NCBI GenBank assembly: GCA_009840005.1
Contig: VXOR01000061.1
Span: 148,853-212,852, forward strand
DNA length: 64,000 nucleotides
DNA from: Gemmatimonadota bacterium
GTDB taxonomy: Bacteria; Latescibacterota; UBA2968; UBA8231
Direction of reading: 5' to 3'
The translations under genes were made by a program, and so were the position numbers. Of this stretch, positions 56,498 to 64,000 are shown one piece after another. The notes beneath the pieces are model-generated. The model searched no databases. It saw nothing but the letters and a program-made list of their open reading frames with translations, and was not told the DNA's origin. Positions within the stretch are counted from its first letter, which is position 1. Every line of letters begins with the position of its first letter.

Positions 56498-58116
56498 GCA
56501 CCGAGAATGCTGGCCAGCGCCCACCAGCGCCCGACTACGGAATCATCTTCAACAACGACGGCGGCTACCTGAAGCACGCCGAGTTCCCCATGTCCGTCGA
56601 GGATCTGCTGGAGCGGATCTACGGGCCCCTAGCGGGGACCCAGGTCGGCGCCCTATCGTGGTGTGTGGGAGTCGAAGAGGCACACTGGCCCTCGGACCGG
56701 CTACCGATGATCGGCGAGGCAGAGGGCCGCCGGTACTTGTCCGTCCGCGACATGCGCCGGGCCGAGAGCCTGCGGGCGATGTTCGATGCCGATGCCGACC
56801 TGTACGGCCAGCTCGTGCGCCGCGGCCACCAGATGGGGCTCGGCGTGTACGCCTCGGTGCGCATGAACGACAACCACTTCTGGTCCGATGCCGAACGCCG
56901 GGTCAAGCCGCTGCGACCCGAGGAGATGGCCGCAACGGAGCGACCCCATCTCACGGCGTTCCGCAAGCGCCACCCGGAGTGGGTGCTCGGCGAGGGGGCT
57001 CCAGCTTGGGCCGCCACGTCGTGGAACATGGCGGTGCCAGAGATCCGCGAGTACACCCTGCAACGCATCGCCGAGGCCTGCGAGCTAGCGGACTGGGACG
57101 GCGTCGAGCTCGACTGGCAGCGCCATGCCTTCCACCTGCCCGAAGAGGACGCCTACCGTCTGCGCTACACCCTCACCGACCTACAGCGCGCCGTGCGCCG
57201 CCTCACCGACGCGATCGCCCAGCGACGCGGACAGCCCTTCCACGTGATCGTGCGCGTCGGTGCCTCCCGGGAGACGAACCGCCGCGTCGGCTACGACCTA
57301 GAGGCTTGGATCGAGGAGGGCCTGTGCGACATCGTCGTCACCGGGGCGAACTCGGGGACCGATCCGGGCGTGGAGGTGGAGGCCTACGTGGAGATGATGC
57401 AAGGCAGCCAAGTGCGGCTGTATCCCGGGTTCGACAGCCACGGCGAGTGGGGGCGCGGGCACCTGCTGCCCGCCAAACAGTGGCGGGAGGCTTGGTTCCG
57501 CGGTCTGGCCACCGGCTTCTACGAGCGCGGTGCCACGGGCGTGCATCTGTTCAACTGGCACAATCACGTACACGCAGTCCGACCGCTGCTGCAAAGCCTC
57601 GGCGCACCCAACACCCTGCGGCGCACGGCCAAGGTGTACGCCGCGGTCAAGCGCCACATCCGCGATCGGGGAGAGTTGCGCTACGGTGCCGAGCGGGACG
57701 ACCGACTGCGCGGCGAGGTGCCCGTCGATCTGCTGCACACCCTAATGGGGGGAGGTCCGCGGTTCCGCATCGGCGTGTACGAAGACGTGTCGGAGGCCGC
57801 GACGCTGGAGCTACAGGTTGATCTCGACCACTTGTCGCCTCGGGATCAGGTCGCCGTGGAACTCGACGGGCAGCGGCTGGAAGATCCGGTGCGTCGCAGC
57901 CCGGCGGCTGAGGAGGCGGCGAATCCGGCGGACGTGTCCGAGAACACGTGGCTCGTCTGGCCGCTGGTCCCAGCACAGGTCGGCAAGGGCGTCCACGTCG
58001 TCAGCATCGACCTACTCGAACGCGACCCGCGACTGCGACCGCCGATCGTGGTGCGAAACGTGGAGATCCACGTCAGCTACCTCAACGGTGGGAACGCGAG
58101 CACCGGAGGAATTTGA
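56494..58116 (+). CDS. TIM-barrel glycosyl-hydrolase-like protein
   Basis: A 540-residue protein with no signal peptide. The barrel is suggested by GIIFNNDGGYLKHAEFPMS at the start, GHQMGLGVYASVRMNDNHFW, WDGVELDWQRHAFHLPEEDA (a typical D-x-E strand of GH families), FHVIVRVGASRETNRRVGYD, and GFYERGATGVHLFNWHNHVH. A C-terminal jelly-roll-like domain spans about 400-540. It resembles the loosely defined glycoside hydrolase-like families; substrate unknown. ATG overlaps the upstream stop. It is followed after 33 bp by a converging HicB-like gene. Confidence 0.65.
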   Translation: MSTENAGQRPPAPDYGIIFNNDGGYLKHAEFPMSVEDLLERIYGPLAGTQVGALSWCVGVEEAHWPSDRLPMIGEAEGRRYLSVRDMRRAESLRAMFDADADLYGQLVRRGHQMGLGVYASVRMNDNHFWSDAERRVKPLRPEEMAATERPHLTAFRKRHPEWVLGEGAPAWAATSWNMAVPEIREYTLQRIAEACELADWDGVELDWQRHAFHLPEEDAYRLRYTLTDLQRAVRRLTDAIAQRRGQPFHVIVRVGASRETNRRVGYDLEAWIEEGLCDIVVTGANSGTDPGVEVEAYVEMMQGSQVRLYPGFDSHGEWGRGHLLPAKQWREAWFRGLATGFYERGATGVHLFNWHNHVHAVRPLLQSLGAPNTLRRTAKVYAAVKRHIRDRGELRYGAERDDRLRGEVPVDLLHTLMGGGPRFRIGVYEDVSEAATLELQVDLDHLSPRDQVAVELDGQRLEDPVRRSPAAEEAANPADVSENTWLVWPLVPAQVGKGVHVVSIDLLERDPRLRPPIVVRNVEIHVSYLNGGNASTGGI

Positions 58117-58149
58117 TCGAGGATCCACGGACGAGGACACCGCAACCAA

Positions 58150-58476
58150 TTAGGAGGTGCTTGCAAGCCGCGCACTCACGAGCCGATTCAAGCTCACCCC
58201 TTGCTCGGCCGCTTGGATGGCGAGAGCGCGGTGCGATTCCGGCGGCACGCGCACCACGAACTTCCCACTGTAGCTGCGGTCCGCTATTGGCTCCGGCACG
58301 GCTTCTCCGGTGGTGTGCATATCTGCGAGACACTCGCGCACAAGGCACTGGATGCCGGACAACGCCGCAGCGGGCGTAGGTGCCAGCCAACTCAGCGATG
58401 GGAATTCAGCGCATAAACCCACATGTTCGTTGTCTTCAGCCGACCACGTGATGCGATAGGTGTAATGGTCGCTCAT
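58150..58476 (-). CDS. Orphan HicB-like antitoxin
   Basis: A 108-residue protein: an N-terminal HicB domain (YRITWSAEDNEHVGLCAEFP, then LSGIQCLVRECLADM) followed by an Arc/ribbon-helix-helix-like tail (FVVRVPPESHRALAIQAAEQ, SLNRLVSARLAS). No HicA-like frame is visible on either side. It may be a solitary regulator, or the toxin was lost. Confidence 0.75.
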   Translation of the reverse strand: MSDHYTYRITWSAEDNEHVGLCAEFPSLSWLAPTPAAALSGIQCLVRECLADMHTTGEAVPEPIADRSYSGKFVVRVPPESHRALAIQAAEQGVSLNRLVSARLASTS

Positions 58477-58523
58477 CTCGTGCCCTCCAATTTCTCGATT
58501 GCCTTAAAAATATAAACCTCACC

Positions 58524-60938
58524 TCACTTCGTCGGAATGACGAAATAGGGCGTCTGGATGCGCCAGTCCGGCCAGCGGGTGGCCCGGCCAGCGTCGAATA
58601 AGAACTCAAAGAACACCATCAGGTCCCAGGCGGGATCAATGGAATCGCCGGGAATCACCGCTCGATGTCCATCGCCGTCGGAGTGCATATCGACGCGGTC
58701 GAAGTCCAAGGCTTGATGGGCGATTCGGTGATAGCAGCGGACGGCGGACGGGATTGGAGATTCGCACCGGATGCGAAGCTCTAGGTCGCGCCCAGCCGTA
58801 GCGCAAGTCGGAGAAGCGAAGGTCACTGTCGGCGGATCGAGATGGACGTCGCCGCCGATGAAAGGTCCAAAGTCGGCGGACGGAATCTCCTGCTGTTCCG
58901 CAATAAGTGCGTCGATGGCCGCCAAGTCGCGTTCGATCACAACCAAATCGTCCTTCCAGTGGCCCACATGGCCCTTCTCGCGGAACCCAAAAACCAAATC
59001 GTCGCAGTAGGCGTCCTCAGCCGCCGCAGACAGCGCCGCCCAATGGTCCCGTGCCTGGAGTAGGTGTTGGCGAACAGTGGACAGGCGACGGACCGCACCA
59101 GCCCGATGGTGAAAAGCGAGATGGACGGCTGCCAATTGGCGGCAGGCATGGTACTCAGCCAAATGGGCGAACAAGGTGAAGTCGAGGAGGGTATGGCGCA
59201 GCTCCGGCTCCGTCGAATCTCCACCGAGATCGGTCAGCAGGCCGCGCACCTGAGCGGCTAGCTGGTGCAGGTGATGAGCCACTTGGGGCGGCGTCCATTT
59301 GCCGCAGAGCCGGTTGTCCAAGGCGTCTTTCACGTACTCGTCGATGCCGTAAAACTGGGTCGGGTCGCTGGGCTCGACCTGCGCGTCCTCCTCCAAGCTA
59401 CGACCGACGAAGCGCTCTGGCCAGAAAGTCCAGAGGCTAGCCGAATGCTGCAACACCACGGTGAGTAGAGGCAAAATCTGACCGCCGATGCGATAGAGTT
59501 CTTCCACGGAAGCTCCGGCGCTACCAAAGCGCTGGTGCAACTCCCGCTGCCAGACTTCAGAAGAAGCATCCGGGTCGTAGCCCAAGCGGCCGAACAGCAG
59601 GTAAAACATCCAGTGCCGCCGATGCTCCTCAGCGTGAGACCGAAAGGCGAGATCGGCGCTGGCTGACCACAGCGGCTGCTCGTCGCGGACCCCTTTATTC
59701 GTCAGCGGTGCCATCACCTCAAAGCCATCGCCGCCAAAAGTGCAGGAGCTAGCAAAGCGCCGCACCCATTCGGGATCGGCCCACAGCAGCACGCGCTGGC
59801 TCCCCGCGCTCCACAGACGGTGAATCAGCGCAAAGGAGCGAGGCTTGCGCAGCAGATCCCAAGTGCCGTAACGGCGGTAGTTTTTCTGGTCGAACTGCTG
59901 AATGGCCGGCATGGGATAGGGCATGCCCAAATGCTCGCACCAGTGCTTGGTAGAAATCACCGTGTCCGGGACGAGTTTCTGGGCGAGTTCGATAGTGTCG
60001 TCGGTAAGCCCTTTGGCACGCAAGTCCAAGCGGATGGAGCGACCGCATTCGGCAATGGCGCGAAACTGCGGCGCGTAGTATTCAGCCTGGCGATCCTCGG
60101 CGACGCCAGATTCGTAGTTCATGCGAAACTGAACCCCGTCGATCCCCGGACATGAGGCGAGCAAGCGCACGAGTCCAGCCGCATTGTATTGCGCTCGGAT
60201 CTCAGGTGTAAGCCCCTCCACCATAGAATCCCCGTAGTCCTGAGCGTGCTGAGACCAGACGCCGAAAGTGAAGTGCAAGCCGCGCTGACGAGTCCACTCG
60301 GCGATGCGAATCAGCATGTCCAGATGCCGGGCGCACTGCTCTGCGGTAAAACCAATGGGACGGACCTCGGGAAATTCGGGAACTTCCAACAGGAAAGGGT
60401 ACGGTGGCGACAAGTAGGCGATCTGGTGGCCGAAAGTGAGACTCAGGTTGTTGTAGCGGCAGCGCGCCAGCCGCTCCAAGTACTCGTCCCAAAACTCCTC
60501 GTCGTAGAACCAAGCCTCTTCGAGCCGACGGTTGCAGAGGAACAATTGCATACTGCGCCAAGCCAAGTGCGGCGATTGGATCGCAGGAGCAATTGCCGCA
60601 CAAACGTCAACTTCCGGCGCGGCCAGTTCGACGGCGCACGCTGCTTCGAGCAATGCGTACATCAGGCCGCGTTCATCCCTGCCGCAAATGAGGAATCTGC
60701 CAGCAGCAAGAGGATGGAGAACCAAGGATTCGGGTACGTCGGGACAGCGCACGCCAGCGCGAGCAAGAGCATCCTCCACGACCGACGACTGACCAGCTAG
60801 GCCGATGATGAAATCGGGATCGGATCCGGGCGCGGCTGTGACCTCAACGGATTCCCCGCACATGCTCAGTGCGCGCGTCAACTCCTCCAACGCCCAGCGG
60901 GCGGCGCGGGGTAGCTCTGTGTCAACGACTAGATTCAT
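58524..60938 (-). CDS. Glycosidase-like protein with GH20b/GH67N-type N-terminal domain
   Basis: A large 804-residue protein. Residues 1-110 look like the small alpha/beta domain found before hexosaminidase and alpha-glucuronidase barrels (DFIIGLAGQSS, RFLICGRDERGLMYALLEAA). A TIM-barrel region follows (RYNNLSLTFGHQIAYLSPPY, RGLHFTFGVWSQHAQDYGDS, GIDGVQFRMNYESG). A helical C-terminal third and a final beta domain complete it. No secretion signal. The substrate is unknown; catalytic residues cannot be named safely. Family placement is by fold resemblance only. Confidence 0.6.
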   Translation of the reverse strand: MNLVVDTELPRAARWALEELTRALSMCGESVEVTAAPGSDPDFIIGLAGQSSVVEDALARAGVRCPDVPESLVLHPLAAGRFLICGRDERGLMYALLEAACAVELAAPEVDVCAAIAPAIQSPHLAWRSMQLFLCNRRLEEAWFYDEEFWDEYLERLARCRYNNLSLTFGHQIAYLSPPYPFLLEVPEFPEVRPIGFTAEQCARHLDMLIRIAEWTRQRGLHFTFGVWSQHAQDYGDSMVEGLTPEIRAQYNAAGLVRLLASCPGIDGVQFRMNYESGVAEDRQAEYYAPQFRAIAECGRSIRLDLRAKGLTDDTIELAQKLVPDTVISTKHWCEHLGMPYPMPAIQQFDQKNYRRYGTWDLLRKPRSFALIHRLWSAGSQRVLLWADPEWVRRFASSCTFGGDGFEVMAPLTNKGVRDEQPLWSASADLAFRSHAEEHRRHWMFYLLFGRLGYDPDASSEVWQRELHQRFGSAGASVEELYRIGGQILPLLTVVLQHSASLWTFWPERFVGRSLEEDAQVEPSDPTQFYGIDEYVKDALDNRLCGKWTPPQVAHHLHQLAAQVRGLLTDLGGDSTEPELRHTLLDFTLFAHLAEYHACRQLAAVHLAFHHRAGAVRRLSTVRQHLLQARDHWAALSAAAEDAYCDDLVFGFREKGHVGHWKDDLVVIERDLAAIDALIAEQQEIPSADFGPFIGGDVHLDPPTVTFASPTCATAGRDLELRIRCESPIPSAVRCYHRIAHQALDFDRVDMHSDGDGHRAVIPGDSIDPAWDLMVFFEFLFDAGRATRWPDWRIQTPYFVIPTK

Positions 60939-61013
60939 ACACTGGTCATTTCCGCTGGCCCGAGGTCCGTCTCAGCTCTTTCGCGGCCTCGTAATACAGC
61001 ATCAAACGACGCG

Positions 61014-61442
61014 CTAAGCGAACGGATGGCGCCAGCGCAGGTCGGGAAAGCGGCTGAAGTCGCGGTCGGTGGTGATCCATTCGCTGCCTGACTCAATGGC
61101 TAGGGCGGCCAAATACGCGTCCTGGACCAGATTCCCCTTGCACTGCACCTGCCGACAAAGCCGGGTAAATATCTCCCAATGGCGTGCGCCGGGCGCGATG
61201 GCTACGCGATTGGGACGATCGCGAATTTGGTCTGCGAAAATCAGCGCTGTGTCCAGCGGACTGGGCGGATCGAAGATGCGGCTGTGAGTAGCGATGCGGA
61301 GAAAGCTAGACAACACGAGGTCGGTCAGGCCGTAGGCCTGGGGACTGTGGATCAGTTCTTCCAGCCAATCCCGATAAGCTGGGTGGTCGGGGATTTCCTC
61401 GCGGTGGGCGTAGAGCAGGACATTGACGTCAAGCAGGACCAC
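61014..61442 (-). CDS. vapC: VapC-like PIN-domain toxin
   Basis: A 142-residue PIN ribonuclease. The acidic residues are D5 in MVLLDVNVLLYA, a conserved E/D region in the middle, and D-A-Y-L-A-A-L-A with TTDRDFSRFP at the end. It overlaps vapB by 14 bp. VapC toxins cleave specific tRNA or rRNA sites with Mg2+. Confidence 0.88.
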   Translation of the reverse strand: MVLLDVNVLLYAHREEIPDHPAYRDWLEELIHSPQAYGLTDLVLSSFLRIATHSRIFDPPSPLDTALIFADQIRDRPNRVAIAPGARHWEIFTRLCRQVQCKGNLVQDAYLAALAIESGSEWITTDRDFSRFPDLRWRHPFA

Positions 61443-61680
61443 TATCCCGCTCCATCAGGTCGAGGAGGGACGAAGTATCGTCCAAATCGACGCCGGGCTG
61501 CACGCCTCGCCCTTTGAAGGTTTTCAAAGGGACGCGAGTCTGTGGCCGAGTAACTTCCGTACGCGCCAAGGCTTGGCGCAGCGCATCCTCGATCACCGCC
61601 TTGAGTGTGCGACCCGTCTGCGCAGCGTGTTGCTTGGCCTCTAACAGCAACTGGTCATCCAACTGAATCGTCGTTCTCAT
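61429..61680 (-). CDS. vapB: VapB-like antitoxin (ribbon-helix-helix)
   Basis: The start is ATG 61680 (83 residues), which gives a canonical MRTTIQLDDQLLLEAKQHAA opening and TLKAVIEDALRQALA helix. The tail (VPLKTFKGRGVQPGVDLDD) binds the toxin. Frames opening further upstream lack any conserved sequence. The promoter predicts a transcript beginning at or beside this ATG. Confidence 0.87.
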   Translation of the reverse strand: MRTTIQLDDQLLLEAKQHAAQTGRTLKAVIEDALRQALARTEVTRPQTRVPLKTFKGRGVQPGVDLDDTSSLLDLMERDSGPA

Positions 61681-61687
61681 ACATAAA

Positions 61688-61716
61688 AGCATATGATACA
61701 TACATAAACATGGCAA
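61688..61716 (-). promoter_or_regulatory. vapBC promoter, probably leaderless
   Basis: On the minus strand TTGCCA (61716-61711), 17 nt, TATGCT (61693-61688). The start codon is 7 nt after the -10 element. ATG-TATG repeats in the spacer may serve as VapB operators. Confidence 0.5.
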
Positions 61717-61753
61717 TTGCCCTTTTAAATTACCGGACGTTAGATTGCTAGTC

Positions 61754-63334
61754 ATGGCGGACTCTACGTACGACGGCATCATCCTCGGAACCGGCCACAA
61801 CAGCCTGATCCTACAGGCCTACCTGTGTCGGGCCGGCCTACGCGTCGTCAGCCTAGAGCGGAACGCCGTGCCCGGCGGCGGACTGTTCACCGAAGAGTGG
61901 CCAGTCGGCTCCGGCTTCCTGCACAACATCCACTCGTTCTACCACCGAGGTGTCACCCGGATGCCGTGGTACGCCGAACTCGAACTCGAGCGGCACGGTG
62001 CCCGCTACCTCGAACCCGACCTGAACGTAGCCATGCTGCTCCCAGATGGGCGCTCCTTGACTTGGTGGACGGACTTCGAGCGCACCGCCGACTCCTTCGC
62101 TCAGTTCAGCCGCCGAGACGCCGCTACCTTGCGCCGCTGGCGCGAGGCGTTCTTGCCGATCATGACGAAGATTCTGGAACCCGAAGCGCAGGCACCCCCA
62201 CTACCAGCCCCAGAGCGTCAGCGCCGTTTGGAAGCCACGGCCGAAGGCCGCCTGCTCCTAGAAACGAGCGCCTGCTCACCACGCGAGTTCGTGCTGCGCG
62301 AATTCGAGAACCCAGCGGTACAGGCTGGCCTCCTGTTCTTCAACGGCCTGCGCGAAGTCGATCCGCGCGCTCCCGGCTTCGGCCACCACATCCCAGCCCT
62401 GTTGGCCGCCCGCGGCAAGGCGCAAATGTGCGTCGGCGGCTCGGCCCGGCTGGCCGAAGCCCTCGTCACCGCCATCGCCGAGGCCGGTGGCGAAGTCCGC
62501 ACCGACATCGAGCTCGCGCAGATCGCAGTGCAACCTATCGCCAACGAGCCAAGCCGGGCCGCCGGAGTCGTCACGACCGAGGGCGAGCGGATCGACGCCC
62601 GCCATTTCATCGCCTCGGGCCTCAACCCGCAGCAGACCTTCCTCGACCTGATTGATCCCGCGCACTTGCCAGCTTTCTGGCGCGACCAAGCCGCCGCGTT
62701 CCGCTACAACCTGCTGGCACCCCTGTTCGGCCTCTACCTCAACCTCGACGAAGCCCCGCTCTACTCGGCGGCCGCGGCCAACCCCGAGCTGGACGACGCC
62801 TTCATGGTCCTCCTCGGCCTACAGTCAGTGACCGACTTCGACGACATAGTACGGGCGCACGAGCGGGGCCAGTTGCCGCCGACGGTGATGTGGGGATCCT
62901 GTCCCAGCCGCTTCGACGCCACTCAGGCACCCGACAATGCCCATACCGCCTTCATGTGGGAAAAGGTGCCCTTCCGCCTACGCGGCCACGCCGACAACTG
63001 GGACGCAGAGGCCACAGCCCACGGCCACCGCATGTTCGACGCCTGGGCCGATTACGCCCCGAATCTGCGGGATGTCGTACGCAAACACATGATCCGCCCG
63101 GCCCACCACATTCCCAAGCGGCTGCCGAACATGCGCGACAGCGACCTACTGGTGGGCTCCCTCGGCCGCGGTCAGGTCGGCTACAACCGGCCCTTCCCAG
63201 GCGCTGGCCACTACCGAGGCTATTTGGCGGGACTATACCTGTGCGGTTCGTGCTGCCACCCGTCGGGGAACATCACCGGGCTGCCGGGCTACAACGCGTG
63301 GCAGGTAATCGCCGCGGACCTAGGGTTGAATTAA
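61754..63334 (+). CDS. Phytoene-desaturase-like FAD-dependent oxidoreductase
   Basis: ATG 61754 gives 526 residues. The FAD-binding Rossmann motif is GIILGTGHNSLILQAYLCRA, followed by VVSLERNAVPGGGLFTEEW. The C-terminal end GLYLCGSCCHPSGNITGLPG is the usual closing FAD site of phytoene dehydrogenase/CrtI-related proteins. The substrate of this BFL-type subgroup is unknown; no carotenoid genes are nearby. No strong ribosome site is seen upstream of the start. It is divergent from vapBC. Confidence 0.82.
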   Translation: MADSTYDGIILGTGHNSLILQAYLCRAGLRVVSLERNAVPGGGLFTEEWPVGSGFLHNIHSFYHRGVTRMPWYAELELERHGARYLEPDLNVAMLLPDGRSLTWWTDFERTADSFAQFSRRDAATLRRWREAFLPIMTKILEPEAQAPPLPAPERQRRLEATAEGRLLLETSACSPREFVLREFENPAVQAGLLFFNGLREVDPRAPGFGHHIPALLAARGKAQMCVGGSARLAEALVTAIAEAGGEVRTDIELAQIAVQPIANEPSRAAGVVTTEGERIDARHFIASGLNPQQTFLDLIDPAHLPAFWRDQAAAFRYNLLAPLFGLYLNLDEAPLYSAAAANPELDDAFMVLLGLQSVTDFDDIVRAHERGQLPPTVMWGSCPSRFDATQAPDNAHTAFMWEKVPFRLRGHADNWDAEATAHGHRMFDAWADYAPNLRDVVRKHMIRPAHHIPKRLPNMRDSDLLVGSLGRGQVGYNRPFPGAGHYRGYLAGLYLCGSCCHPSGNITGLPGYNAWQVIAADLGLN

Positions 63335-63362
63335 CGGGGGCGACGGTCTCCACCTGACCCTG

Positions 63363-63917
63363 CTAAAAACCGCAGGCCCTTAAAACCGGATGTTCCAAAA
63401 CGGACGCGACTTCCGCCCAAGCCTGTTGGCTATTCTCTCGCTCAAGGTCTGGGTAAAATCCGAAATCGAGATACACTTTGATGGCGGGAATCCGTCCGCT
63501 TGAGGTGCCGAGAAAACTGCGCTGGTGGAATCGCTTGAGGTATGCCATCGCCACGGACATCATCGGCTTGGCAAGCCCGCGCCCCTGATAGTCCGGGTGA
63601 ATCGCAACCCAGTGAATCTGTCCCCAATCCTCGCCATTTAAATCGGGCTGCCACCACGCCGTGATAGTTCCAATCTCTTCGCCAGCGTCAGTGGTCAGGT
63701 AAAAACTCCGGTCCTCCAACGCCCCAAAATCGCGTTTGAATTCGCGCACAAAAAGCTGGTCGTCAACATTGAAGTACGGTTCTGCCGCTCGCTGAATCCG
63801 CGTCCAGATAGCCCCTTCATGCGGACGGAAGTTCCGCATGGCAAACCCTTGGGGAATCGGGAATTGCGGAATATCTTCCATGTGTTCGCGGATCATTCTG
63901 ACACTGTAGTTTTTCAT
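63363..63917 (-). CDS. GNAT family N-acetyltransferase
   Basis: ATG 63917 gives 184 residues; GTG 63923 is two codons upstream. The acetyl-CoA loop is seen in IHWVAIHPDYQGRGLAKPMM (Q-x-R-G-x-A/G type), with strand 4 EEIGTITAWWQPD before it and YLDFGFYPD after. The acceptor is unknown. Not linked to neighbours. Confidence 0.85.
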   Translation of the reverse strand: MKNYSVRMIREHMEDIPQFPIPQGFAMRNFRPHEGAIWTRIQRAAEPYFNVDDQLFVREFKRDFGALEDRSFYLTTDAGEEIGTITAWWQPDLNGEDWGQIHWVAIHPDYQGRGLAKPMMSVAMAYLKRFHQRSFLGTSSGRIPAIKVYLDFGFYPDLERENSQQAWAEVASVLEHPVLRACGF

Positions 63918-64000
63918 CGGCACCTGCTACTTTTTGTTCCATATTACGTGATGTGTGACTTTTTACATCTGTACGAGTCCGTCGAAGTCCAGCGGTTCTC

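Noticed and set aside
63924..64000. Right edge of the window
   Set aside because: No gene start, promoter or repeat can be supported in the last 77 bp.

Overview
This 64 kb window comes from a GC-rich Gram-negative bacterium. It is probably a member of the FCB superphylum in the Latescibacteria/Poribacteria style. The supports are a TonB receptor, a PorV/PorQ-like barrel, two exported proteins that end in FlgD/type-IX-like C-terminal domains, two DUF6785-type membrane proteins, and a catalogue of sulfatase, Gfo/Idh/MocA, PhyH, mandelate-racemase and glycosidase genes. The phylum assignment is inference; no rRNA, tRNA or other marker gene was seen.

Layout. 1-14 kb (mostly minus): an FtsX-type permease fused to a degenerate M28 peptidase domain, cut by the window edge; a GIY-YIG protein; an Nramp-like transporter; a three-gene outer-membrane operon (TonB receptor, exported FN3-like protein, PorV-like barrel); and an oxidoreductase. 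14-22 kb: a coiled-coil nuclease-like protein, a DUF6785 protein, and a tight plus-strand operon (CDP-alcohol phosphatidyltransferase, MscS-like channel, MgtE-N/CBS protein, MgtE Mg2+ channel), then an aldolase and a barrel protein. 22.8-24.7 kb: an AT-rich restriction-modification unit whose BglII-like nuclease gene is split by a 112-bp MITE. 25-36 kb: a second DUF6785 protein, HigBA, a DUF5916 protein, an AT-rich ABC exporter, a CocE-type hydrolase, HicAB and an oxidoreductase. 36-50 kb: a sulfatase, a GH2-like protein, a secreted protein with a near-perfect sigma-54 promoter, and an operon made of a mandelate-racemase-like dehydratase and an Opp-type ABC importer (B, C, D, F, binding protein). 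An AAA ATPase gene has been inserted into that operon. 50-64 kb: an RHH/RelE toxin-antitoxin pair, PhyH, a metalloprotease/WD40 protein, sugar isomerase, glycosidase-like proteins, an orphan HicB, VapBC, a phytoene-desaturase-like oxidoreductase and a GNAT protein.

Genome dynamics are the most striking part. (1) At least three families of short non-autonomous inverted-repeat elements are present, with readable target duplications of 9 bp, 8 bp and TA. (2) Four times, accessory genes (AAA ATPase; WD40 protease; RHH/RelE; DUF5916 plus ABC exporter) sit between two direct copies of a gene-gene junction. A short dead piece of the downstream gene's 5' end or leader is left at the upstream side and the intact gene lies at the other. 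This recurring junction-duplication insertion is the best candidate here for an undescribed process. (3) A short repeat is carried in frame inside several coding genes.
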